Below are positions 35,489-45,935 of a stretch of 64,000 nucleotides of DNA, piece by piece. How positions within the stretch are numbered: position 1 is the first letter of the stretch; each line of letters begins with the position of its first letter. Source of the stretch: Casuarina equisetifolia (taxonomy: Eukaryota > Streptophyta > Magnoliopsida > Fagales > Casuarinaceae); assembly GCA_028551475.1 (NCBI GenBank), contig CM052355.1, positions 5,642,001-5,706,000 of the forward strand, given 5' to 3'. Below the pieces are notes generated by a model. That model searched no databases. It was given only the letters and a program-made list of their open reading frames with translations, and was not told the origin of the DNA. The position numbers and the translations under genes are program-made.

Positions 35489-37451
35489 ATGCATCTATGG
35501 CCGTCGATGAGGATCAGGGACTCATTTAAGCTCGGTTATCTGAAAAACCTTGAATGGAACCTCAATAGAATGAAAAGCGAAAAGCGCAAGTCCTCAGCCA
35601 GTCAGACACTGTTGGATAACGAAGCACCCGTTGTCAATGGAGAAGCATCTGCGCCGTCCAGTACGGAGAGTGGTGGTGGAGCTGTGGCGGTAGTCAAGGA
35701 TATTGCGATGGTTCTCTCTTGTTGTTATTGCTGTTTCTGCTGCGGAGGTAAATTGATTTCGCTATCAATTTGGCGTTTCCTTTTGTTTCGCGTGAATTTG
35801 TGGTCTGGGTTCAGGTTTTTCATGTGCCTTCCTATGGGGGTGTGAGGATTGATTAGTGGGTATTTTTAATCTTTTCGATATGCGTAATTTGAATCGGTTG
35901 ATCATCTGGTTGGAAATATTGAACTAACTCTCTTCGATTATATAATTGTTAGTCTTCCGAAAGGTTTATAACTTTTTGTTTTTCTTTTGAATTTTAACTT
36001 AATGGGAAAAACAAGCTTGAGATGATGAGCATATGTTGAGCATTATTTTTGAAGCTGAGTAGAAGCTTTTGTGATTAACCACTGTCTATGATCATGGAAA
36101 TCAAAACTAACGAATCTAAGGACTTTTCCAGTTTACTGTAGAACTATTCAATTGAGACACAGCAGTACGGTTTAGGTTATTTAGTTTGGGAGATTTAAGG
36201 ATCATATACTTCGCCGAAAGACTTAATCTTCTGTTTTTTTTTTTTTTTAATCCTTTTCGAGATGTTTTGTGGGGTATCATGGTCATGAATGTCAATCTAT
36301 AAGAAGCTCTTACCAGACTAGAGAATTCGCTCAGAAACGAATATCATGGTGGAAGGAGGATAGCTTTACACGTAGGGTTATTCCCTGCTGGACAGTCAAA
36401 ATTACTGGGTCAGATATGAATGTCATGGTTAAATGAAGAACGTTCTGTTCTAAATACTATTCTGTGGACAATAGTTTTGGGAAGATGGGAAGAAAAATTT
36501 CAAGAGTAGGAATGCTGTATGGACACTAGTTTAGGTGATTAGATGTGTGAAGAGTTAATTGCCCCCAGATCTTGTGAAGAAGAGGATGGTGAATGGTTTA
36601 AAGTTGTAAAGTTCTTGAGAAGTTGTAGAATATATGCTGCATAGGCCGTATCTTTTGAAAGTAAACTTCTGTCAGGGCGTTTTACTTTCCCAGAAAATTA
36701 TCCAGTTCTGCAGTGCCGTGGATATGCCAGGTCTTAAGGCCAGACAAGGGTCTGCTTGTTACTAATTTGTATGGACAAACATTATTGCAGGTGCTAATGA
36801 GTAATCCCTTCCTTTCCCCCATCAAAACCCCAATAGCAGCTAGAATCAATCTTCTTCTCTCTCTCTCTCGTTTTCTCTCGTTTTCTTGGAGTGTGGATAA
36901 TACTTTGGGCAGCTTGTTTTCTTCCTTTGTCTTTACAATGGCTCTTCTGACAATTTTCTCAGTTCTCCTTAATCTCGTTTTCTGTCACTTTGTAATAGGG
37001 TTTCATAGTTTATTGATGCTTATGTTGAATGGATAGATGGTGGATCCATGCCTCTTACAAAACTAATTTGAGTTGGCCTGAGCCCAATTTGTTACTCTTT
37101 ACTGTTAGCAGTGGAAACACCAGCCAAATGTTGGGCATTTTCTCGCACTTACTGCAAATATGTTCTGAACTTCTCTTTAAAAATGAGTTAGGCAATGTGC
37201 TTGTTTTGTTGTTCTTCAGTAGAAGTTTACTTTCAGATTGTTAGAACTATAAAATTATAGATCGAGCATCTTCAGTTTGTGTGATTCCTAGTGTCTACCT
37301 CATTTTCGATTTAATGATTCTCTATTAAAAGCCAAAAATATCGCCTTTGGAACGAGTTGAAATGGCGTATATTGGCTAGTTTAGTAAGAACCAAGTAATT
37401 TCATGAGATTTTTTTTCGCTTTCAGCTTGTCTTGAGGAAGATCAGAAGTGA
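35489..37451 (+). CDS. Small conserved plant protein with Cys-rich C-terminus, function unknown
   Basis: Two exons: 35489-35747 and 37426-37451 (only 26 nt); 285 nt, 94 residues. The junction GGA G|CT gives CCYCCFCCGACLEEDQK and a stop, a natural end. The protein starts MHLWPSMRIRDSFKLGYLKN, a basic amphipathic segment, then a low-complexity Ser/Ala/Gly middle, then a hydrophobic stretch VVKDIAMVLSC leading into seven Cys in twelve residues. I recall plant proteins with this MHLWPSLRIRDSFK beginning and a C-terminal Cys cluster, with no assigned role. The Cys cluster next to a hydrophobic stretch resembles the palmitoylated or membrane-anchored CYSTM-type tails, but I would not assign that family. 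If the last exon were missed, the frame would run on into the intron. Confidence 0.72.
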
Positions 37452-38134
37452 AGCCTGGCCTTGGACTTGGCAGCGCATTTGGTTGTCATTATCTAGTCTA
37501 GAAATCACGAGATTGTGGAAATTGGAAATTGGCAAATCAGCTTCTGTACAGTATTGGTTTGTGGCAAGTTAATAGCAAACCAGATTGCTTAATTCTCTGG
37601 GGTCCACTGTATAACCTACTTATTCTCAAGGACAGTTTTGCCCGCTTGTTTGTTATGAATTACAAATTTGGAATTCTGCTATATTTCTTCTCCTTTATTT
37701 GTTAAAATACCGAAGAGGGTAGCGTTTTTTAACGATGTCAAAGCCAGACGGCACGGAGTAGGACTTGTTGCATCCGCGATGAAAACAAGGACAGGGTAGT
37801 TCGTCAGTGCCAACTACCTTTTCTGCCTCATTAAACAAACAACGTTTCAGAGTCTTTGTAATTTATGGTGCTCTCTACCGCGGTTCAGGTGGCATTACTC
37901 GGCTACGTGCTCGCGTGCCTACCATGTGGTACGACCCAAACATGATGAGGTGGATGGGGGACCTATGATTAATGAACGTAAAACCCATATATGATGATGT
38001 CGAGATTTACGGCCCAGATTAGTCTTAAGTGGTCCACCAGGGACTTAAGAAAGAAAGGGTTGGAAAACGGTTGCCTCAAATGGGAGCACATAAATAAATA
38101 GTTTGGGCACACTCTTTTCGTGTATTGAGTGAGG

Positions 38135-39121
38135 ATGGCGCACCCTGTGGCGGAGGCAAACGAGCAGAGCCCCTTCGGTACGCTGACGGCGGAAGAGTTC
38201 TACTCGCGCCACAATGTCAACCACGGCTCCGAGTACATCACCAACTCCAGGGGCCTCAAGCTCTTTACCCAGTCGTGGACCCCACAACCCCCGACCCAGA
38301 TCATCGGAACCGTAGCCTTCGTCCACGGCTTCACCGGCGAGTCCAGCTGGTTCCTCCAGCTCACGGCTGTGTTCTTCACCAAGGCCGGCTTCGCCACCTG
38401 CGCCATCGACCATCAGGGCCACGGCTTCTCCGACGGCCTTGTAGCTCATATCCCGGACATCAACCCCGTCGTCGACGACTGCATCTCCTTCTTCAACTCT
38501 TTCCGTTCACGCTACTCGCCGTCACTGCCATCCTTCCTCTATTCTGAGTCCCTTGGCGGCGCGATCGCGCTCCTCATCACGCTCCGCCAGGAGCCCTCGG
38601 GGCGCACCTGGGACGGCGTTATCCTTAACGGCGCCATGTGCGGGATCAGTGCCAAGTTCAAGCCACCCTGGCCGCTTGAACACTTCCTTTCCCTGGTCGC
38701 AGCGTTGGTTCCAACGTGGCGCGTGGTTCCGACGCGGGGGTCCATACCGGAGGTTTCGTTCAAGGTGGAGTGGAAGAGGAAGCTAGCAGTGGCAAGCCCG
38801 CGGAGGACGGTAGCAAGGCCACGTGCGGCCACGGCGCTTGAGCTTCTGAGGATCTGCAACGAGCTGCAGGGGAGGTTCGAGGAGGTGCAGGTTCCATTAC
38901 TTATCGTTCACGGCGGCGAGGACGTTGTGTGCGACCCGGCTTGCGCCGAGGAGCTGTACAGGCGCGCCTCGAGCAAGGACAAGACGCTCAAATTCTACCC
39001 CGGTATGTGGCACCAGTTGGTTGGCGAGCCGGATGAGAGCGTAGAGCTGGTTTTCGGGGAGATGTTGGAATGGCTTCAAAGCCGGGCTACGCGCGCCGCC
39101 GCTGGAGATGGTAGCCTGTAG
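38135..39121 (+). CDS. Alpha/beta hydrolase, caffeoylshikimate esterase / monoacylglycerol lipase-like
   Basis: Serine hydrolase of the plant MAGL/caffeoylshikimate-esterase group, intronless, 328 residues. ATG 38135 is used; an in-frame GTG lies two codons earlier. Visible: YITNSRGLKLFTQSW (strand 1), the oxyanion region VAFVHGFTGES, CAIDHQGHGFSDG, the nucleophile elbow SESLGG, then HGGEDVVCDP with the catalytic Asp and GMWHQL with the catalytic His. The elbow has Ser in place of the first Gly of the usual GxSxG (GESMGG in most MAGLs). I recall the same SESLGG in a sub-clade of plant CSE-like proteins, so it need not be inactivating. The gene is G+C-rich compared with its flanks. A TATA-like ATAAATAAATA lies about 45 bp upstream. 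Its substrate cannot be told from sequence; true CSE activity in lignin synthesis is only one possibility. Confidence 0.9.
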   Translation: MAHPVAEANEQSPFGTLTAEEFYSRHNVNHGSEYITNSRGLKLFTQSWTPQPPTQIIGTVAFVHGFTGESSWFLQLTAVFFTKAGFATCAIDHQGHGFSDGLVAHIPDINPVVDDCISFFNSFRSRYSPSLPSFLYSESLGGAIALLITLRQEPSGRTWDGVILNGAMCGISAKFKPPWPLEHFLSLVAALVPTWRVVPTRGSIPEVSFKVEWKRKLAVASPRRTVARPRAATALELLRICNELQGRFEEVQVPLLIVHGGEDVVCDPACAEELYRRASSKDKTLKFYPGMWHQLVGEPDESVELVFGEMLEWLQSRATRAAAGDGSL

Positions 39122-40226
39122 CGTATGTAATGGTGAGCATTGATGTTTCAAGTTTGTGTCCATGGCAATATCAGCAAGCAATGAATGAGGGCTTGCCTTG
39201 TGGCTGGAAGTTGTCGAGTTAACATAATACCCATCAATGTTTTTATATGCATCTTTTCCTGGTTTATCACTATATGTTTCTTCCACATATAAGCGCAAAT
39301 AATGGCCTTAAATCGTTTATCTTATCCATGCCAACTGGTTGTTGGAGGTTGGTTTTGGGATAAAGCTGCTTCTTCTCGATGGGTCCGACTGTCTACATTA
39401 CGATTTCAATGGGCTATGGAGGTGGCAATTGTCTGTAACGTATTGCCTTCTTGCCTCCATATGGTACGAAACTGGTGGTTGACGACTAGAAGATATAACG
39501 TTATTTCAGAGAAGAAGAAAGGACCCCAGCTACCGGACTAAATTTGGGGGAACTCGGGATCCAGCGGACTAAGACATTTAGCTCTAAAGCCGTAAAGCCG
39601 AGTTGAACGAATTAATTTGGAAAGATTCTTTAGAAACAAAGTTGGGCGAGGTCGTACGTGGCATCCGCGGATTGTTACGACCTGCTACTCAGTTGCTGGG
39701 CAGCGCCGTGTGGTTTGCACGGCCTGGAGAAGATGCTTTTGGTCTTGACGGTGCGGAGGTCTCAAAACGAACTCCCCAGCCTAATATTGTTCATTAAATA
39801 AATAATTTATTTGAAAAGCTGACTTAGTACTCACTCTCAACCTTCCCGAAAACGAGTTGAGGACCTACAGAGGTTGCCAACCTTACACATGTATGTCCTC
39901 GGTACTGTCTCTTTTTCCTTTTTCCTTTTTTGTCAGTTAACTTTTCTCAAGACGGACGAAGTCGGTTTCGGGGAAGTTGAGTGTTGAGGGTGAGGACTGG
40001 GTCAGCTTTTAAAATAAATAAATAAATAAATAAATAATATACTTTTTTTTTTTTCCTCGGTTCTGAAGAATTGGTCAATTAAATCATCCACCTCCAGAGG
40101 GGCAGAAAGAGGAGAGATCATACAACCCATTATTGTCATCGACTTCTCAAAACTGAACACTTTTTCTGCTTGCTCTGTATTTTTTTTTTCTCCTGTAGCA
40201 ATATATTGAATTCTCGTCCTGGCAGA
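39122..40226. other. Intergenic, with (AAAT)n repeat
   Basis: 1.1 kb between the hydrolase and the WAP gene. (AAAT)6 lies at 40013-40037. A polypyrimidine tract and TGTAG at 40187-40199 look like a splice acceptor, so the WAP gene may have an upstream non-coding exon here. Confidence 0.5.
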
Positions 40227-43200
40227 ATGGATGAGTTCTTTCGCGGGGTGGATGGAAAATATAGAGTTTCCATAGCAGATTCAACCATGATGTGTATTGT
40301 GCATCACGCAATGGATAAAGCCCACGAGAAAGTAAAATCCAAAGAAGGGATTGTGGAGCGCCTAAATGAGATGTCAAAGTTCTACGAGTTGGCGGTCATG
40401 CAGTTAGAGGGGTGTCTCGAGCTTGTGCAAGAAGAGACGGATAGCTGCATTCTTGAAAGCGATCACGAGGACATACTCTCAGATCTCAAAGAGATCAGAG
40501 ACCGCCTTCAAGGACGTCTTAAGGAATCGGAGCGGGCTATATCAGACAAGGACAGAGAGCTAATGGAAAGAGTAGAAAATGAAAAGAAACTTAGACATGC
40601 CTTGGAGCTAAAAGAAAGAGAACTGGCTTCCTTGCGTGCTCACATTGAGACAGAAAGAAAAAAGAGTGAGAGCATTGGTGACTTTGTTCTTGGCAACCGG
40701 GTGGATGAAGATATAGATGGCGAATTTTGCGAACTCAAACACGCAGTGGATCAACAGGTATGGAATATCAAACAAAAACTGGGACCTGATTGTAAACTGA
40801 TGGATGAAGAAACCAATAGATGCATTGACAACGAAAAGATTGAACAAATGGGATTGGACATAGATGTACTGAAGGAAACTTTAGATCTTGCTTTTGAAAA
40901 GATGCAGAAGGCTATTTTTTTGTTTGAGATGGGGCCAATGGAGCTACAATGGAGATGGTCTATAGAGAAAGATACCATCTCTATATTAATTAAAGGCTTA
41001 ATGACGAGTATCCAAGAGAGTTTTGAAGAAAAGCTGAGGAAACATGGAAACCATGTAATTGCCGGCTTGAGTGGACATTGTTCGAATTTGATGAATGAAG
41101 TTGCAAGCTTGCGTCATCAACTCGAGCCATTTTGCAGTCAAACTGATAACGAAGTGAATAGCGTTAATGCTCTTTTCGCTTCAGCTCCACCATCAGTTGC
41201 TGGAGACATCCTTTCTCATAGGGAAAGAGAAGAGATGTCACCCAAAGATGATGTCTGCAAGAAAGCAGGAAAATCATCCTTGAAGGAGGAAGAGGTAGAT
41301 CAAGAGGAAAAGCATAATGAGAAGGATCAACAAAAGGATGAAAGCCACCCTATAGCTAAGATGAAAGAGATTCATGAACCTGCTATTGGTAAAAGAAGTG
41401 AAGGACTGACTTCGCTGAAACAAGAACAAGATGGTTTGTCCTCCGTGAGAGAAAAGGATCCTCTAAGCACGAACAGAACGATACAAGTTCTTGTTTGGAA
41501 ATTGGACGATGTCATGGAATGGTATGCTAAACTAGGAAAAACTTTGGGCGACCATAAATCGAAACACTGGGAGGAGCATTCTCTAGAGAAGAGGGCAGAT
41601 GTGAGGGAGACGACAGATAAGGTTTCAGTTTCTTACGCAGTAAATGAAGAGCAACAAAATGAGATAAGGATGCTAAAACAAGAAAAAGAAGACGCAAATT
41701 TGCAGACCATGATAATAGAGGAGACATATCTTATCCTTCTCAAAGGTTTGATGAAAGAATTTTCCATTAATTTCGACAATTGTGATTTTGAGTGGCTGGT
41801 ACGTGAGGGCATATACAAGGACTGTTTCAGGGGAACGTTAATAGAATGGAAGGAGATGTTTGAGACTAACAAAACGGAAGCCCAGACCAGAGAAGAGATA
41901 TATGCCATTGTCTTTAGCGAGACATTGAAGAATTATGGCTCAACTCATGACTTTACATCATCAGAGAGTCAATATATTAGGGATGAAGATAATATTCTGG
42001 AAGATTCAACAAATACCAAAATGTCAGCTGTAGCAGGTGCCGTGAGGGAGGATACATGGACAGCCTTCTCACGGGAAATGTTTAGGGAAGGGAACAGAAG
42101 CACAGAAGGGTGTGACATTGAATGCTTGATTAAAGGAAAGACATATGGGGACATAGTAAGTAAGAGCATCAGAAGTGCTGTAAACACTAGCAGTTCTGCA
42201 CTAAATCAAAATCAAGAGATCAAACTTCCAGATGATTTTCTCCGTGACTTCCGAATTAGCAGAGAGCTTTTCCGAAGTGCAGAAACTCTAGGAAGGAAAG
42301 ATGCATGTATGCTTTTATTTAGAGAGATGGTGAAGCAACTGAAGATGGAAATAGATGCTTATAATATGGAGATACTGATCAGGGAAGACATATATCAGTT
42401 TGTCTTTGTTGAGGCAGCGAAAGATGCCATTGTCTTGCGTCGACAAGCTGAGTCCGGAATTGAAGACAGTGTTCAGCAAGAGAGGCTTTCTGCCGACAAG
42501 TTCAGGGGAGACGGCAATGTAATTCAGATACCAGATTCTCTATCACAGTGTTATCAGGAGGAAGAGGAGCTGAGGCAACGGGAAGGATCCGAAGTAACCG
42601 AACAAACAGAACACCTTTACCCGGTGGGCTTGAAAAGTGAAGACAAGGAAGAGCAAGAGATATATGAAGAATTGTTCGTTGATGAGGAGCAAGCTTTCAG
42701 CTCAGTTAGTAGCAAGCTTGGGAAGGCTTTGCAACAGTTGGTGACCTGTAAGTCACTAATAGGTGAGCTAGGATCTAGTTTAGGAATAACAGTTAGTGAT
42801 TTAGCAAAGGTTCATGATCAATCTCATGCTAAATATGATGAAGAGGGGCGAATAGATGCATCTGATTCCCTCTTCTCAGCTCCCCCGGTATTACTGCAAG
42901 TGCTTCTGAATTTTGAGCGAATAGTACACAAGAAGTTAGGAATGAACATGTTGAGGTACTTTCTCTTATTCATGAACTCATATTATTACTTATGCTTCAA
43001 ATGAAAAATCTTCAACGGTTGGTAGTAAACCTGTTGGTGATGACGATCATCTTAACAGTTTGCGACTGCATCCTGGAGATCATATAGTTTATTCTCTATT
43101 GATTCTGAAATCTATTTCATGTTAGTTCTAGTTTGACTCTGGTGTGTCCGTACCTGTGATTATTAATAACGAGATGAATGGTCTGAATTCATTCTGCCTC

Positions 43201-44126
43201 TGGTAAACTTAAGGAAACCATTTGATGTAACCGCTCTAACTCACGATGCTGTCGGCTGCTGGATTACCCATATCTGAGAATCATTTACCTGACGAGAAAA
43301 TGTTGATTTCCAGAGCTGAATAGGTTCTCTTCTCTTCGAAGTACACTAGAGAGACCAAGTAGCTTACATGTATTTAGTCCTCTAGCATATGTGTAATGGC
43401 ATTTACGGACTTCCATTGAAAAAATTACTGAAAAGATTACATAGTACTCTGTTTTACCTAATTAGGTTGCTATAATACCTCTTTATAGGTTGGAAGAGCT
43501 GAAGTACAATTTAGATCCGCTTGTTGAGCTTCTGGCTTCGCTGAGAAACAAGGAATTGCTTTACAGAAAGGCATTTGTTAGGAGATGCCACAATCTACAG
43601 AGGGCTGAGCTTGAGGTTCTGAAATACAATCACGTTCCTCGCATTCTGTGTTCATCTTTGACATGTTGGTAGAAACAATCATGCTCAGTAGGCCAGTTTC
43701 TCTTTTACTTTTAATATGGCATACCAAAGATGTTGAATCTGTTCTTATGCGAATGTCTCCTGAGAAAAACTACTGTGCTGCTCCGTAGGTAGATTTGCTG
43801 GGTGATCAAGTGGATGTTCTTCTGGGCCTACTTGAGAAGATATACTCAACGTTGAATCACTATTCACCAGCTTTGCAGCAGTACTTTGAGGTAACGACCT
43901 TATCTGGTGTCCGGTCGCCATTAAGCAATGTTCTCTGCCGATGATATAGTATTTTCATTCCATAAAGAGAAGGCAGCATCATCTATATATAGTTTTCTTA
44001 ATCATCCTTGTGCTTGCCACTCCAGATACATAACGATTTTATATGTTCTCTTCCCAGGTCTCATACATTTTGAATATGATTGAAAAAGAACTTACTAGAG
44101 GATCTGTTGATATAACCAATGAGTAA
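40227..44126 (+). CDS. WPP domain-associated protein (WAP), long coiled-coil protein
   Basis: Plant coiled-coil protein named for binding WPP-domain proteins of the nuclear envelope/Golgi; its precise role is not settled. Four exons: 40227-42955, 43489-43615, 43789-43890, 44058-44126; 3027 nt, 1008 residues, phases consistent. It starts [20 protein letters not shown] ... [20 protein letters not shown] segment, followed by a charged coiled coil at about residues 85-160. The acidic/basic middle contains three diverged copies of a roughly 25-residue motif ending IREDIY-like (see findings). The C-terminal conserved domain is [20 protein letters not shown], then [17 protein letters not shown] and [18 protein letters not shown]. 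It is longer than the tomato WAP I remember (about 830). Exons 3-4 were copied to 47841-48177. The stop is within a GAGTAAG string that could also be a donor. Confidence 0.88.
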
Positions 44127-45443
44127 GATCAGACTGTCCATTACTTGAAGAGTTATCTTTCTGAGTCATTTCCATTCTCGATCATAAGTTTCTTTGGTGT
44201 TCCATTAATGGCAGGATGCGGATTTCACGTCGGTCCACAAAATAGTTTTGCATACTTGCAACAGATATACATATGTATACATAAGTGAGACGAAAGAACA
44301 AAAGACTCTTTTTGTTGTTAGAGCTATAAGGTCGCTTTTTTATTTTTGAGGTATTGTTTTGCTGGGATTCCTTGTCCTTAATAGTCCCGGTTACCAGTCT
44401 GTTTTAGTGTTAGGAAGGCTTACCATGCAACGTTTGCTCTAAGAAGATCCAAGAGAGAAGGGCTACAGTGGGCTCTCCCAGCAGCCATGGCGTTGATTTA
44501 CATTCGTTTTTATTTTTAGAGGCTTCCATTTTTGTGTAATCAAGGTACATTTCCATGCTAATTCGAAGAATTAAGTTCAGAACATATTGAAGGGTCTAGA
44601 GGTCATCAAAAGGACATTTTGAGCAATAAGAAAGACATCAGTGACAAATTTTAATCCAATTGATTTTGCCTTTTTGTTTGGCTTGTTCTGAAAATTGCAA
44701 GAACTTCTTTTCACTTTACTCAAATTCATGAAAAGTTACAATTCAAAAACAAAACAATATGAGTAGTAAAATGACAATTGCTTACAAATATATTTTATAC
44801 ACAGATATACCACTAATTGCTATTATTGATTCACATATTATTTACATACTAATTAACCTTTGAAAAACATAACAATAATAGATAAAAATAACAAGAAAAC
44901 GATAAATATATGCATGGGCGTCATATCCCAGTATCCGTTCTATAAGAGTTGAAGACAACATGGCTTTCTTGATCTAAACAAACAAGGATTTGGTTAAGTA
45001 CATTTCATGAATATAAGTTGGACAATTATGTGAATCAAGGCATTGACTTTGGGATAGGTGAAGTATTGTTATTAGCAAGGAAGAATAACAAGGAAATCCA
45101 GCTATATATGGACTGGTTCTCTGCTAACAAAGTGTTGTCTTTGGATGGTTGACACAGAATAGGTGTTCCAGGAAAATCAGTGTAGGGGCCGGCAGCGTCG
45201 ATGTTTCCAAGTCCTACATAAGACTCATAATGCATAAGAAGATCGTAGAAAGAGGTTGGACTTATCACCCTTCGACCTCTATTTCTCTCTTTGTGGACAT
45301 ACTCGGGGTTGGTATCACCGCCACTTTATTTAGCTGTCATCTAATTCTTCGAGCTATTGTTACCTATAGCTGTTTACATATACTCAAGCGAGTCCCAGGC
45401 TTCGTGCGTCTTTACTCCTTTTATTAGTCTCTTGCGTGCAGTC

Positions 45444-45935
45444 ATGGCAGGAATGCTCAGGCTGTGTTTCACAACTACTATAATACTGTTTCTCTTACTA
45501 GGCCTTAACCACTTTTTGTATACCCCGTCCACTACGCTGGCTGCGCTGTCCCTGGCCTCACTGCAGGCCACTGCCTCAACGCCGGCACACGCCCCTGCCT
45601 CAACGCCGGCACACTCCCCGGCCTCAAAACCGGCACACGCCCCGGCCTCGACGCCGGCACACGCCCCGGCCTCAACGCCAGCACATGCCCCGGCCCCTCC
45701 CCCACCGCCGGCCCCACCGTCATCTAGCCATGCACCACCCCCATCGTCACCTGGCGGTGCACCATCAGGAAAGCGTTCTTCTAGACGACTAAGTGGCGGA
45801 CAGAAGGCAGGAATAGTAATTGGATCCCTGGCCGGAGCAGGACTTTTGTGTGTAGGATTGTTAGTATACATGAAACGGCGGGATAATATAAGAAGAACCC
45901 AGTTGGCAAGTGCAACCAGGTTACCGGTTCTGTGA
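45444..45935 (+). CDS. Arabinogalactan-like cell-surface protein with C-terminal membrane anchor
   Basis: 163-residue secreted or plasma-membrane proteoglycan core. Signal peptide about residues 1-33 (hydrophobic LCFTTTIILFLLLGL). Then Pro/Ala-rich repeats of the octapeptide type TPAHAPAS (about six, residues 48-88) and a PPPPPAPPSSSHAPPPSS tract; Ala-Pro and Ser-Pro pairs are typical hydroxyproline-arabinogalactan sites. A single hydrophobic segment, AGIVIGSLAGAGLLCVGLLV, is followed by KRRDNIRR, a stop-transfer signal. That tail (GQKAGI...RRDNIRR) is the pattern I know from plant membrane-anchored AGP-like proteins, where a TM helix replaces the GPI signal. The ATG after the leader matches the start of copy 2 (MAGLLRLCF versus MAGMLRLCF). 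Intronless. The long upstream extension of the frame is untranslated leader. Confidence 0.85.
   Translation: MAGMLRLCFTTTIILFLLLGLNHFLYTPSTTLAALSLASLQATASTPAHAPASTPAHSPASKPAHAPASTPAHAPASTPAHAPAPPPPPAPPSSSHAPPPSSPGGAPSGKRSSRRLSGGQKAGIVIGSLAGAGLLCVGLLVYMKRRDNIRRTQLASATRLPVL
45580..45700 (+). repeat. Coding tandem repeat, about 24 bp (TPAHAPAS)
   Basis: Six imperfect 24-bp units (ACGCCGGCACACGCCCCGGCCTCA-like, broken here for brevity) in the arabinogalactan domain. One Ser and one Lys variant (TPAHSPAS, KPAHAPAS) distinguish units. Confidence 0.9.

Noticed and set aside
45035..45268. Minus-strand reading frame of about 77 codons (YVGLGNIDAAGPYTDFPGTP...) upstream of AGP-like gene 1
   Set aside because: It looked protein-like, but the copy at 49230-49440 is not kept as a frame (insertions and stops), there is no family match I know, and it lies in the AGP leader/promoter.
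45374..45871. Minus-strand frame of 165 codons opposite the AGP-like gene
   Set aside because: It is the antisense shadow of the repeat-rich AGP coding sequence (GVEAGACA repeats).
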